This document shows, in pieces, positions 15,108 through 23,133 of a stretch of 60,736 nucleotides of DNA (position 1 is the first letter of the stretch; each line of letters starts with the position of its first letter). This stretch comes from Qingrenia yutianensis. GTDB lineage: Bacteria; Bacillota; Clostridia; UMGS1810. The stretch is taken from assembly GCF_014385105.1 (NCBI RefSeq), contig NZ_JACRTE010000010.1:1-60736 (forward strand), read 5' to 3'. The position numbers and the translations under genes were made by a program. The notes beneath the pieces are model-generated. The model was given only the letters and a program-made list of their open reading frames with translations. It was not told the origin of the DNA and did not search any database.

Positions 15108-17300
15108 TTAATCTCCGTTTACGGCGGTAACTCTGTCTACAACAAGCTGACGGAATTCCTCCGAAAGCATTGCAAAATATGCCGTAAATCCAGTTACTCT
15201 GACCACCAAATCGGGGTATTTAAACGGATTCTTGTGCGCCTCGAGAATTTTATTTTTGTCTATGATGTTTATATTCAAAAGCGTATTTCCCGTTGACAGA
15301 ATGCTCTTTATCATACTGCACATTTTGTCAACGCCCTCTTTATCGTTTGCAGTCTGCGGATCGAGTTCAAGCTGAACGGGCGCCGTGTTGCCGTATCCCG
15401 GCTGAATTGAGGCAATGCCGTTGCACATAGCCGACACCGCACCGTCGCCGCGGAAACCGCCGTTGGGGTTTGCGCCGTGATTTATCGGTTCCTTTGCCTT
15501 TCTGCCGTTCGGCGTTGCGCCTACCGCTTTTCCCAAAAGAATGGTGTTCGACCACGAGAAAAAGCCGGGTATAAAGTTTATTCCCACGTGCTGACGGCAC
15601 AAATCGCGGACAAGCTCGGTATAAAGCCTGCTTATTTTTACCGCCCACGTATCGCCGAGAGTGTTTCCTCCGCAGTAGCGCTCACTGTGATACATTAGCT
15701 GACGTATATATTCGCCGTCTTCATCTTCATAATTGTTTTTGATATGCGTATAAAGTTCATCATAGCTTATGCGTTTTTCGCGCTCAACTCTCTGCTCCAG
15801 CGCCGAAAAACTGTCTGCCGCAACCGCAATTCCGCTTCCGTCAACGCACATATTGTAAAAACACGCACCGCCGTCGGTGATGTTTACACCTTTTTCGATA
15901 AGTCCGTGCTGGAACAAATTCAAAATAAGTTCGGGCTGTGACTTTGTCTGATATTTCAAATGGTGCATTATGCCGTTTCCCGTTGCGTCCACGGCAATTT
16001 TAAGATGTTCTTTGAATATTTTGAAAAGCTCGTCTGTGCTTTTTTCGCCGTTTGACGTCATCATCTGCTCATATGACACCTCAAACACCTTTGCAAGGTT
16101 TATCTTAACGGTGTCGTTCATAGTATATTCCATACCAGGTATGCACATCCAGTGACACCCTGCCGCAACGCGTCTGCGCGCAAGTTTTTTTGTATATCCG
16201 CACTTCATAAATCCGTTTACAAGCGCGTTGTCCGAAGAATATCTCGGCCAGCCCTGCTTGTTTTTAAAGAGGTATTCAACCGATTTTCTGAAAAAATCCT
16301 CGTTGGTTTTGTCGTGCAGACGCACCGTTAGGTTGCACGCAATATTTATCTTGTCCGCCGCCGCAAGCGCAAGATAAGAAAGGTGCGTTGTCATATCGTT
16401 TCCGTCCTCGTCGGGACCGCCGAGCTGAAAATATCTGCTGTCCTGCAAAAACATACACGCAAGATAAAACACTGCCTCATCATCAGTTAAAATGCCGTTT
16501 TTAACGTCTTTTTCGTAAAACGGATCAAGCATAGACTCAAGCTGACCTCCGGCACTTCCGCGGTTATACGTGCGCGAAAGCATACTGAACCAGCATAGCC
16601 ACTGAACCGCCTCGCGGAATGTTTCGGGCGCAGAGGACGCAACCTTGTAATTCACCTTTGCCATATTCTTTAAATTTTCTTTAAGGCATATGTTGTTCTC
16701 CTTTTCCGCCAACTCTTCTATTATTTTTGCCGCGCGGTTTATAAACGCAATTACCGACTCAACAACCGCAATTTCACTGTCGTAAAACTCATAGTGTGAA
16801 CTGTCGTGAAGCGCTCTTTGTTCCTTTAATTTTGCCAAAATTCCGCCCCAGCCGAGGTTTAAGCCAATCTGCACATCGGGCGTGAAATGGTGGCAGTTGT
16901 CAATACCCGAAATGATGGAATATTTTTCAAATATTTTCTTTAAATCATCATACGGGTAGTCGGGATTCCACTTATATTGGGGCGGTCTTTGACGCTCCAG
17001 AAACAAAAATCCCTTTCCGACAAAAGCGTCCAACGGGTCGCAGTATATCGGGTGTTCCGAAAGCAGACGGCAGTAGTTTTCCGTCCACGCTTTATATCCG
17101 TATATCGAGCCGTTCGGGTGATTGGGTTTAAGCTTAAACTTATATTCGTCCTGTTCGATTAGTCCGTAATCGTCCTCGTCCGCGCCGCCGTTTTTCGCCT
17201 TTTCCTCCGTTTGCCTTATTTTTCTTTCGCGTAAAAGCGCTATTCTTTTGTCATATGTAAATTTTTCATCATCGGAAAACTGATTTATAAACTGTATCAT
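15108..17300 (-). CDS. Glycyl radical enzyme, unknown substrate
   Basis: A member of the pyruvate formate-lyase/diol dehydratase superfamily. The C-terminal glycyl radical loop RVTGFTAYF is intact (701-709, radical on G704). The active-site cysteine is C382 in AAGCHWMCIPG. In glycerol, propanediol and choline-type enzymes this cysteine is followed by VEP, the glutamate being a general base; here it is HWM, and a second cysteine (C386) follows, so standard dehydratase chemistry cannot be assumed. At 730 residues it is somewhat shorter than typical dehydratases (about 790-850). The next gene upstream is its activase, 10 bases away. The sugar context suggests a carbohydrate-derived substrate; decarboxylation or C-C/C-O cleavage is open. 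Oxygen-sensitive, so the host is anaerobic. Confidence 0.88.
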   Translation of the reverse strand: MIQFINQFSDDEKFTYDKRIALLRERKIRQTEEKAKNGGADEDDYGLIEQDEYKFKLKPNHPNGSIYGYKAWTENYCRLLSEHPIYCDPLDAFVGKGFLFLERQRPPQYKWNPDYPYDDLKKIFEKYSIISGIDNCHHFTPDVQIGLNLGWGGILAKLKEQRALHDSSHYEFYDSEIAVVESVIAFINRAAKIIEELAEKENNICLKENLKNMAKVNYKVASSAPETFREAVQWLCWFSMLSRTYNRGSAGGQLESMLDPFYEKDVKNGILTDDEAVFYLACMFLQDSRYFQLGGPDEDGNDMTTHLSYLALAAADKINIACNLTVRLHDKTNEDFFRKSVEYLFKNKQGWPRYSSDNALVNGFMKCGYTKKLARRRVAAGCHWMCIPGMEYTMNDTVKINLAKVFEVSYEQMMTSNGEKSTDELFKIFKEHLKIAVDATGNGIMHHLKYQTKSQPELILNLFQHGLIEKGVNITDGGACFYNMCVDGSGIAVAADSFSALEQRVEREKRISYDELYTHIKNNYEDEDGEYIRQLMYHSERYCGGNTLGDTWAVKISRLYTELVRDLCRQHVGINFIPGFFSWSNTILLGKAVGATPNGRKAKEPINHGANPNGGFRGDGAVSAMCNGIASIQPGYGNTAPVQLELDPQTANDKEGVDKMCSMIKSILSTGNTLLNINIIDKNKILEAHKNPFKYPDLVVRVTGFTAYFAMLSEEFRQLVVDRVTAVNGD

Positions 17301-17310
17301 AAAAAATCAC

Positions 17311-18204
17311 CTACCCTATTTTTACGTTATATCCAGAAAGCGCGTTTTTAATTTCGTCAAGCCTGTTTTGCGAAAACGGCTTTGCGGACGCAAAATCGTT
17401 GTTTTTATCCATTGCCTTATATTTTGAACCGCCGAGCGGATTGAAATTCAAAAGCTCGTAATATCTCGCATTTTTAAGCGTTTTTACAAACTCTGCAATG
17501 TTTTTAAGGTTTTCCGCGCCGTCCGTAACGTCCGGGATTAACGGCGTTCTCACGATAATCGGAATACCGAGCTTATCCGCCTTTTTCGCGTTTTCAAAAA
17601 TTATTTTATTGTCCGCGTCGGTATATTTTTTGTGCGTTTCGCCGTCAAAAAGCTTTATGTCAAACATAATTAAATCAAGCTTTGCAAGTGTTTTTTCAAT
17701 TTTGTCAAAATCGTGACAAAGGTTTGTTTCGACGGCGGTTTTTATTTTTCTCAAACGGCATTTTGATATAATTTCATCAGCAAATTCCGTCTGGCAAAAC
17801 ACCTCACCGCCAGAGAGCGTAACACCGCCGTCCGACTGCTCGTAATACGGAATATCCTGCACAATTTGCGCCAAAACCTCGTCGGACGTCATCTTTTTTG
17901 CTGAAAATTTCAGCGCCTCGGCATAGCATTTATCGACGCACTCACCGCAGGACACGCATTTTGAATAATCAATTTTGTGAACGCCGTTTTCTGTAATGTG
18001 CGCACCTTGGGCGCAAACTTTGAAACACCGTCCGCACCCTATGCAGTTATTCTGATACAAAAGAACGTTGTTTTTAAACTCAATGGTTTCCGGGTTATGA
18101 CACCAGGTGCAGTGCATATTACAGCCTTTAAAAAACACCGTCGTTCTTATTCCGTCACCGTCGTTTAACGAAAATCTTTGTATATCGGTAATATATCCTT
18201 CCAT
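17311..18204 (-). CDS. Glycyl radical enzyme activase (radical SAM)
   Basis: Generates the glycyl radical on its partner using S-adenosylmethionine and a [4Fe-4S] cluster. The radical SAM motif is C28-xxx-C32-xx-C35 (GCNMHCTWC). Two extra ferredoxin-type clusters follow (CIGCGRCFKVC and CVSCGECVDKC), the arrangement seen in activases of dehydratase-type rather than PFL-type enzymes. SDGGVTLSGGE, the S-adenosylmethionine-binding region, is complete. It lies 10 bases upstream of the glycyl radical enzyme in the same operon, making it the dedicated activator. Confidence 0.93.
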   Translation of the reverse strand: MEGYITDIQRFSLNDGDGIRTTVFFKGCNMHCTWCHNPETIEFKNNVLLYQNNCIGCGRCFKVCAQGAHITENGVHKIDYSKCVSCGECVDKCYAEALKFSAKKMTSDEVLAQIVQDIPYYEQSDGGVTLSGGEVFCQTEFADEIISKCRLRKIKTAVETNLCHDFDKIEKTLAKLDLIMFDIKLFDGETHKKYTDADNKIIFENAKKADKLGIPIIVRTPLIPDVTDGAENLKNIAEFVKTLKNARYYELLNFNPLGGSKYKAMDKNNDFASAKPFSQNRLDEIKNALSGYNVKIG

Positions 18205-18213
18205 AAATCCACC

Positions 18214-20127
18214 TTACATTTCAGGGCATTTTCCGCCGTTTTCTATTTCAACCCAGCCTTCGCCGTTTTTCGCGCTTTCATACATTTTGTCGAGAACATA
18301 ACGCGAAATTCTGCCGTCCTCCGCCGTAACCTTAAGTTTATCGCCCGTGCGCAGACAATATGCAAAATTGTCGCTTCCCTGACGCCACTCTCTTTTGTAC
18401 GGATAAGGTGCGTTTTCCGTCCATTTTCCGTCCGTCCACCAATATGTATGACCGCCCTCGGGTCCGCCCATACACTGAATGTACGCGCCTTTTTCGCCGA
18501 TAATTTCAAATTTTGTATACCAGGTCGGCGCAATAAGCGACGTTGTTGACGAAACGCGTGCAACACAGCCGTTGTTGTAAATCCACTCCGACATTCCCAT
18601 ATCTTCAGCCTCAATGTCGAACGTCTGAGTTTTTATAACAGCGCGAACCTTGTCGGGAACGCCGAGAACCGTTATAAGACGGTTTATTTCGTGAATGCCC
18701 TGATTGCTCAAAGCACCGCCGCCGTCCAAAGCCCAAGTTCCTCTCCAGCCGCCGTTTTCGTTGTAATATTCCTGTGTTCTGTGCACGTTGAGCACCATAT
18801 TTGCCGACAGAATTTTGCCGAAATATCCGTTGTCAACCGCCAGTTTCAATTCGGTAAGAGGTCCGCGAAAATGCAGGTCAAAGTCTACTCCGAGCATAAG
18901 ATTTTTTTCTTTTGCAAGCTTTATTGCCTCGTCGCACGCCTGATATGTTGCGTCCATAGGCTTTGTTGTCAAAACGTGTTTTCCGGCATTAAGACACTGT
19001 TTTGCAATCTCGCAGTGCGTGCCTGTGGGTGTTACGATATACATAACCTCAACCTCAGGATTTTCCAAAAATACGTTTATATCCGCGCTGTAAGGAACGC
19101 TAAACTGCTCGCCCACTTCTTTTGCCTTCTGCTCGTTGATATCGCATACACCGACAAGCTTTAAGCCATTAGTTTCGGAAATCTGCTTGCACCTTTCTTT
19201 TCCCATTCCCAAGCCGACAACCACAAATTTCACGGGATTGTCCGCATACGGGCGCTCAAAGCTTATTTTCGGAGAAAGAGCGGTTGCCATATCCGCAGGA
19301 GCGGCAGACGGCCACACCTTTTTAAGATAATCGTAGCATCGTTTTGTAACCTCCTCGCCCGAAAGACCGGTAGACGAGGGAACGTGTGTTTCTATCGAAA
19401 CGGGCATATTTTTGCCTGTAACCGCCGCACCGGCAAGAACCCTGTCCCACGGAACCTTTTTGCAGTCGATTTCGGGAATGTCGCTGACACCGCGCGATTT
19501 AACGTGAATCATATTTGCATATTTCAATGCTTTTGTGAAGTAACCAACGCAGTCGCCCTTTGCCTCGGGCAAAAGCTCGAACATATTCGATACGTCCCAC
19601 GCCATACCCCAGTCGGGATTGTTCAAAGCGTTAAGCACGCATATTACCTCGTCGGGTGTTGCACCGCAGTTTTCAAATCCTAAAATAAGACCTGCCTCTT
19701 TCGCCTTTTTCGCGAACGGGTCAAACATTTCCAAAACCTTTGCAAGCGCGTCGGGACGCATAGCAAGCTCACCGCACGCGGGGTCGTTTTGATTGTGCTG
19801 CCAGAAAAAGAACGAGCGCACAAGATTGCAGTCAAGAATTTCGGACGCTCTGATTATTCCGTCAAGCTTTTCCATTTCAGCCTTAACACCGTCAGCATCG
19901 GGAAGATGCACTTTGCATAAGGACGACTGAATAACTCCCGTTTTGAGTCCGAGACTGTCCAGCGTCGATTTAAGCTTTTTTAACTCCTCAACGCTCTGTT
20001 TTTCAATAGGTTTGCCGTTAATCATAGCGCGGAAGTCAACATATTTCATTCCCCATGCTGCAACTTTCGGCAATACTTCATATACGTCCTGATAAAACTC
20101 GTCGGTAAACAGTGATAAATACATCAT
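18214..20127 (-). CDS. Fused sugar isomerase/epimerase and Gfo/Idh/MocA dehydrogenase
   Basis: A two-enzyme fusion of 637 residues. Residues 1-275 form an AP-endonuclease-2-type TIM barrel of sugar phosphate isomerase/epimerases, with likely metal ligands E152 (GFEN), D178 (WDVSN), H208 (IHVK) and E246 (SIETH). Residues 299-637 form a Gfo/Idh/MocA dehydrogenase with a VVGLGMGK nucleotide-binding loop (304-310) and TKP (388-390) in place of the usual EKP. Separate proteins of these two families cooperate in 3-keto-sugar pathways, including cleavage of C-glycosides, so the fusion may oxidise a glycoside or sugar and rearrange it. It is the first gene of the 12-20 kb operon, with an AGGAGG site 5 bases before the ATG. 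Confidence 0.82.
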   Translation of the reverse strand: MMYLSLFTDEFYQDVYEVLPKVAAWGMKYVDFRAMINGKPIEKQSVEELKKLKSTLDSLGLKTGVIQSSLCKVHLPDADGVKAEMEKLDGIIRASEILDCNLVRSFFFWQHNQNDPACGELAMRPDALAKVLEMFDPFAKKAKEAGLILGFENCGATPDEVICVLNALNNPDWGMAWDVSNMFELLPEAKGDCVGYFTKALKYANMIHVKSRGVSDIPEIDCKKVPWDRVLAGAAVTGKNMPVSIETHVPSSTGLSGEEVTKRCYDYLKKVWPSAAPADMATALSPKISFERPYADNPVKFVVVGLGMGKERCKQISETNGLKLVGVCDINEQKAKEVGEQFSVPYSADINVFLENPEVEVMYIVTPTGTHCEIAKQCLNAGKHVLTTKPMDATYQACDEAIKLAKEKNLMLGVDFDLHFRGPLTELKLAVDNGYFGKILSANMVLNVHRTQEYYNENGGWRGTWALDGGGALSNQGIHEINRLITVLGVPDKVRAVIKTQTFDIEAEDMGMSEWIYNNGCVARVSSTTSLIAPTWYTKFEIIGEKGAYIQCMGGPEGGHTYWWTDGKWTENAPYPYKREWRQGSDNFAYCLRTGDKLKVTAEDGRISRYVLDKMYESAKNGEGWVEIENGGKCPEM

Positions 20128-20148
20128 TAAAGCCTCCTGTTATTGGTT

Positions 20149-20167
20149 TGATAATGTAATTTTATCA
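20149..20167. promoter_or_regulatory. Putative operator upstream of the 12-20 kb operon
   Basis: Inverted repeat TGATAA (20149-20154) / TTATCA (20162-20167) with 7 bases between, 22 bases upstream of the first gene's start. Plausible regulator site; no strong -10/-35 pair was found around it. Confidence 0.35.
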
Positions 20168-20625
20168 CATAAAAACAAACAATAATATCATATATTTATG
20201 CAAAAATAGTACTTTTTTAATGTAAATATGAGAAAATGCAGCAATAAAATTATAGAACATTTGCCAATAATCGCAGCAAATAAAATCTGCCGCCGTTTCA
20301 AATGGCAAAATAACAGACGAAAGAGCGTATAATCTTGCAAAAATGGTGAATACATCCTTTTATGAATTTTTGGAAATTTAATTTTAATTCATAATAATCG
20401 GTTTTGTCGAGAAGAAATCAAATAGAATTGTATATTTGAATTTTGATGAACTTAGTATGTAATATAAGTGAGATTCAAAATCCGACTTATCCGCTTTTTC
20501 CCGGCAAATCCCGTCTCCGGGCCGGAATTATTCCATATCCAATCGAAATATGCTCCACTACCTCACTATGCGGGCAGCGCGGAGATAAGATGTAACAGGA
20601 TATTTTTTGCTTGTGATGAGCCGCC
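20168..20625. other. Intergenic region with decayed sequence
   Basis: No intact gene. On the plus strand an open stretch from about 20270 to 20383 reads like a protein C-terminus (ITDERAYNLAKMVNTSFYEF) that I cannot assign. At 20427-20469 lies a copy of a promoter-like element also found at 58.25 kb. The rest up to the Fic remnant is unidentified and is likely a junction of old insertions. Confidence 0.4.
20427..20469 (+). repeat. 43-bp promoter-like repeat, copy 1
   Basis: Matches 58251-58293 at 36 of 43 positions with no gaps. The shared core is TTAGTATGTAATATAA (ATAGTATGTAATATAA in copy 2). Both copies can be read as -35 TTGRAT, 18 bases, -10 TAATAT. Copy 2 drives a small ORF in the mobile element; copy 1 has lost its gene, so this marks an old element end here. 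Confidence 0.55.
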
Positions 20626-20654
20626 TTGTCAAATCAAATTCACAAAGAAACACT

Positions 20655-21200
20655 AACACAAACTTACGACCAGAAACCACTGAAAGACCACCTCGAAGCA
20701 GTTGGTCACAGAGACGCATTTTTGTATATCGAGGATATTGCAAAGGACACAAAAATCAGCGAGACAGTGATTAAAAACATTCACTCACTTGTGCTGATGA
20801 ACAGACCGGAGGATAAAGGCGTGTTCCGCAAAAATCCCGTAACCATTATGGGTGCATATACCGAGCCTGTTCAGCCATATATGATTGAGCCGAAAATGAC
20901 AGAGCTACTTGCCGAAAACGAAAAACGCAAAAAGAAAATGCACCCTATAGAAAGAATTGCACGGTTTCATCTTGAATTCGAGGGCATTCACCCCTTTATC
21001 GACGGTAACGGCAAAACGGGAAGATTGCTTTTGAACCTTGACCTTATCCAAAACGGCTATCCGGCAATCAATGTGAAATTTGCCGACATAAAAGCATATT
21101 ACGCAGCATTTGATGAGTTTTATAGCCGAACCTATGATTGAACTTGTGGCAAAGTATGTGATCGAACGGATAAAACAGTATTTGGAAATATTGAAATAAA
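20655..21200 (+). pseudogene. Fic-family fragment, second copy
   Basis: Nearly the same protein as residues about 130-305 of the intact Fic at 1766-2683 (for example DQKPLKDHLEAVGHRDAF and the IEDIAKDTKIS segment). The HTH and the inhibitory S-xxx-E-G segment are missing. The active-site motif is changed to HPFIDGNGKTGR, replacing the arginine that contacts ATP phosphates. A deletion of about 11 bases near 21122 shifts the frame, after which the last 25 residues (ending YLEILK) continue in another frame to 21199. Many third-position differences from the first copy show this is an old duplication or an independent arrival, not a recent copy. Confidence 0.88.
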
Positions 21201-21212
21201 TGAGTTTTTATT

Positions 21213-22036
21213 GTGAATGTAAGCCCACGTTGCCTATTTAATAGTGATTTTTCATCATTTTTATATAAAGATATTGATTCTGTTTTTGGAACACTGTGCA
21301 ATAACTATCACGGTGACGCCTTACTACAAGAGAGTCGTGGAAATCAGAAAATTGTACCGATTTTGGTTGCTACAAATTTTCCAAGCAATTCTACGGATAT
21401 TCGCATGTCAGTTTACGACGACAGGGTTGTTAATCCTCTCGTTACCGGAAAAAACGGCATACTTGATTTAATAACAAAAGTAATATACAGATTTCCAAAT
21501 GAGTCACCTGTAAATAGTAACTGGGTTATTAGCCCTTATGCACCTACACCAACAATAATTGAGGCTGATAAAGTCTCCACTGATACAACAATTCAATATA
21601 TTATAGATGTGATTCAAAAAAGTAAGGCAAATGGAGAGAAAAGCATTTGTTTTGTAACGGGGGTTCCCGGTGCAGGGAAAACACTGGTGGGGTTAGATGT
21701 CGCGGTTCGTCAAACGTATCAGGGTAACGATGAGCCGGTGGAAGATGAAGGCGCAGTTTATCTTTCCGGAAACGGGCCCTTGGTAGCAGTGTTAAATGAA
21801 GCGCTCGCACAAGATAATTATAAAAAATGCAGAGACAGAAATGAAAGAAAAAATCTATCAGATTCTCGCCGCGAGGTAGGAAAATTTATACAGATTATCC
21901 ATAGATACCGCGATAACATGTTAGCAAAAATAAAGAATCCTGTTGAAAATGGCGTTTTAGAGATTGATACGGCGAAAGCTGTGGAGCAGGAAAAGGCAGG
22001 ATACGGCGAAATTGAACATATTGCAATTTTTGAAAG
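21213..22036 (+). pseudogene. DUF2075/Schlafen-3-like ATPase, truncated by IS256
   Basis: The readable part contains IVPILVATNF, a Walker A loop TGVPGAGKT, VYLSGNGPLVAVLNEALA and FIQIIHRYRD, all typical of the DUF2075 (Schlafen group 3-like helicase) family, often found in defence islands. The start is degraded: the N-terminal nuclease-like part before VPILVAT is mostly missing. At the other end the protein stops in GEIEHIAIFE, just where the family's Walker B IFDEAQ should be, because the IS256 end begins there (about 22037). No second half is seen beyond the IS, so the IS insertion was followed by deletion. Confidence 0.75.
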
Positions 22037-22117
22037 TCAACCCCGAATTTTGTGTAAAGTCTTTACGAAGCCTCCAAGATGATATATAATAAAAATATCA
22101 TTTTGGAGGTTTTACTT

Positions 22118-22919
22118 ATGCCAAGGTACAAATTAAGTCCCGAGGAACGGGCAGCGGAAAAAGAACGCAAGAATAATTTGCGCAACATCATGAAAGGACT
22201 GGACGTAAAAAATTTTGATGACCTGAAAGAGGTATTCAAAATGATGGTCGGAGAAATGCTTGGAAACGGTCTTGACGGAGAGCTTGATGACGAATTAGGC
22301 TATACTAAGTACGATTATCGAAATAAAGAGGGCGAAAACAGCCGTAACGGCTATTCCAAAAAGACACTTAAAACAAGTTTCGGCGAAACAGAAATCAAGG
22401 TGCCGAGAGATAGAGATGGCGAATTTGAACCACAGCTTGTTAAGAAAAATCAAACTTCACTGACCGGAGATATTGAAGAAAAAATCATCTCTATGTATGC
22501 AAAGGGCATGACCACAAGCGATATAGAGGCTCACATCAAGGATATTTACGGTTTAGAATGTTCAGACACAACCATAAGCCGAATAACAGATAAAATACTG
22601 CCTGTTGTTCGTGAATGGCAGTCAAGACCGCTTGAAGAAATCTATGCGGCGGGCAAATTGGGCAAATTTATCGACGTATTTCAAGTATCCGGAGGCGGTC
22701 AGAACATTGATTTATACAACGAATACAATAGAGGGATTTAACCGTCAGCTTCGGAAGGTTACAAAAAATAAAAGCGTATTTCCGACCGATGACAGTCTTT
22801 TAAAAATGCTTTATCTTGCAATGATATACATTACGAAAAAGTGGACGGGAAAGCGCAAGGATTGGGGACAAATTCACTCACAGCTTGAAATATTCTTTGC
22901 CGACAGATTACCGCAGTAG
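22118..22919 (+). pseudogene. IS256-family transposase, catalytic core deleted
   Basis: The N-terminal 177 residues (MPRYKLSPEERAA... to RPLEEIYA) are followed at about 22650 by a jump to the C-terminal region (ANLSTYFKYPEAVRTLIY, TNTIEGFNRQLRK, to FFADRLPQ), which is in a different frame. The missing part, by comparison with the family, is roughly 150-190 residues holding two acidic catalytic residues of the DDE triad. The product cannot be active; the ends could still be moved by a full copy such as those at the window edges. Confidence 0.88.
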
Positions 22920-22974
22920 CATAAAAAAGCCGCCAAATCAAGAGTGAAATAAACGCTCTCGCAAAAGAGCACCC

Positions 22975-23003
22975 TTGACATGCCGGCAATTTTACGCTAT
23001 ATT
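22975..23003 (+). promoter_or_regulatory. Strong promoter-like sequence inside the IS256 remnant
   Basis: Consensus -35 TTGACA (22975-22980), 17 bases, -10 TATATT (22998-23003), pointing right out of the IS. The only coding sequence ahead is the GH28-like gene on the opposite strand, so transcription would be antisense to its 3' end. Confidence 0.6.
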
Positions 23004-23011
23004 ATAACTAA

Positions 23012-23042
23012 GGGCTGAAAGCCGAAATCCGGCTCTCAGCCC
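23012..23042 (+). repeat. Hairpin right after the IS-borne promoter
   Basis: Stem GGGCTGAAAGCC (23012-23023) / GGCTCTCAGCCC (23031-23042), one mismatch in 12, 7-base loop, starting 9 bases after the -10 box. No clear T-run follows (ACAAAAAACTAC). It would lie at the very 5' end of the transcript; a stable RNA cap structure or a barrier to transcription is possible. Confidence 0.5.
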
Positions 23043-23133
23043 ACAAAAAACTACTTAGATTATATTATCATTTTGGAGCTGATTTTGAGGTTTACACAAA
23101 ATGAGGGATTGCCCTCATCTGTCGGAAAATCTG

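Larger units (their letters stand above)
22037..23112 (+). mobile_element. IS256-family element, internally deleted
   Basis: Ends: left CAACCCC..ATTTTGTGTAAA from about 22038, right TTTACACAAAAT..GGGATTG to about 23111, imperfect inverted repeats. The leader hairpin and transposase start match the copies at both window ends. Length is about 1.08 kb, about 300 to 500 bases shorter than a full element, because the middle of the transposase is missing. No target duplication is visible in the flanks. The left end cuts the DUF2075 gene. Confidence 0.85.

Noticed and set aside
20468..20656. 62-codon ORF upstream of the Fic fragment
   Set aside because: Composition unlike a real protein, no ribosome site, and it lies in a junction of decayed elements.
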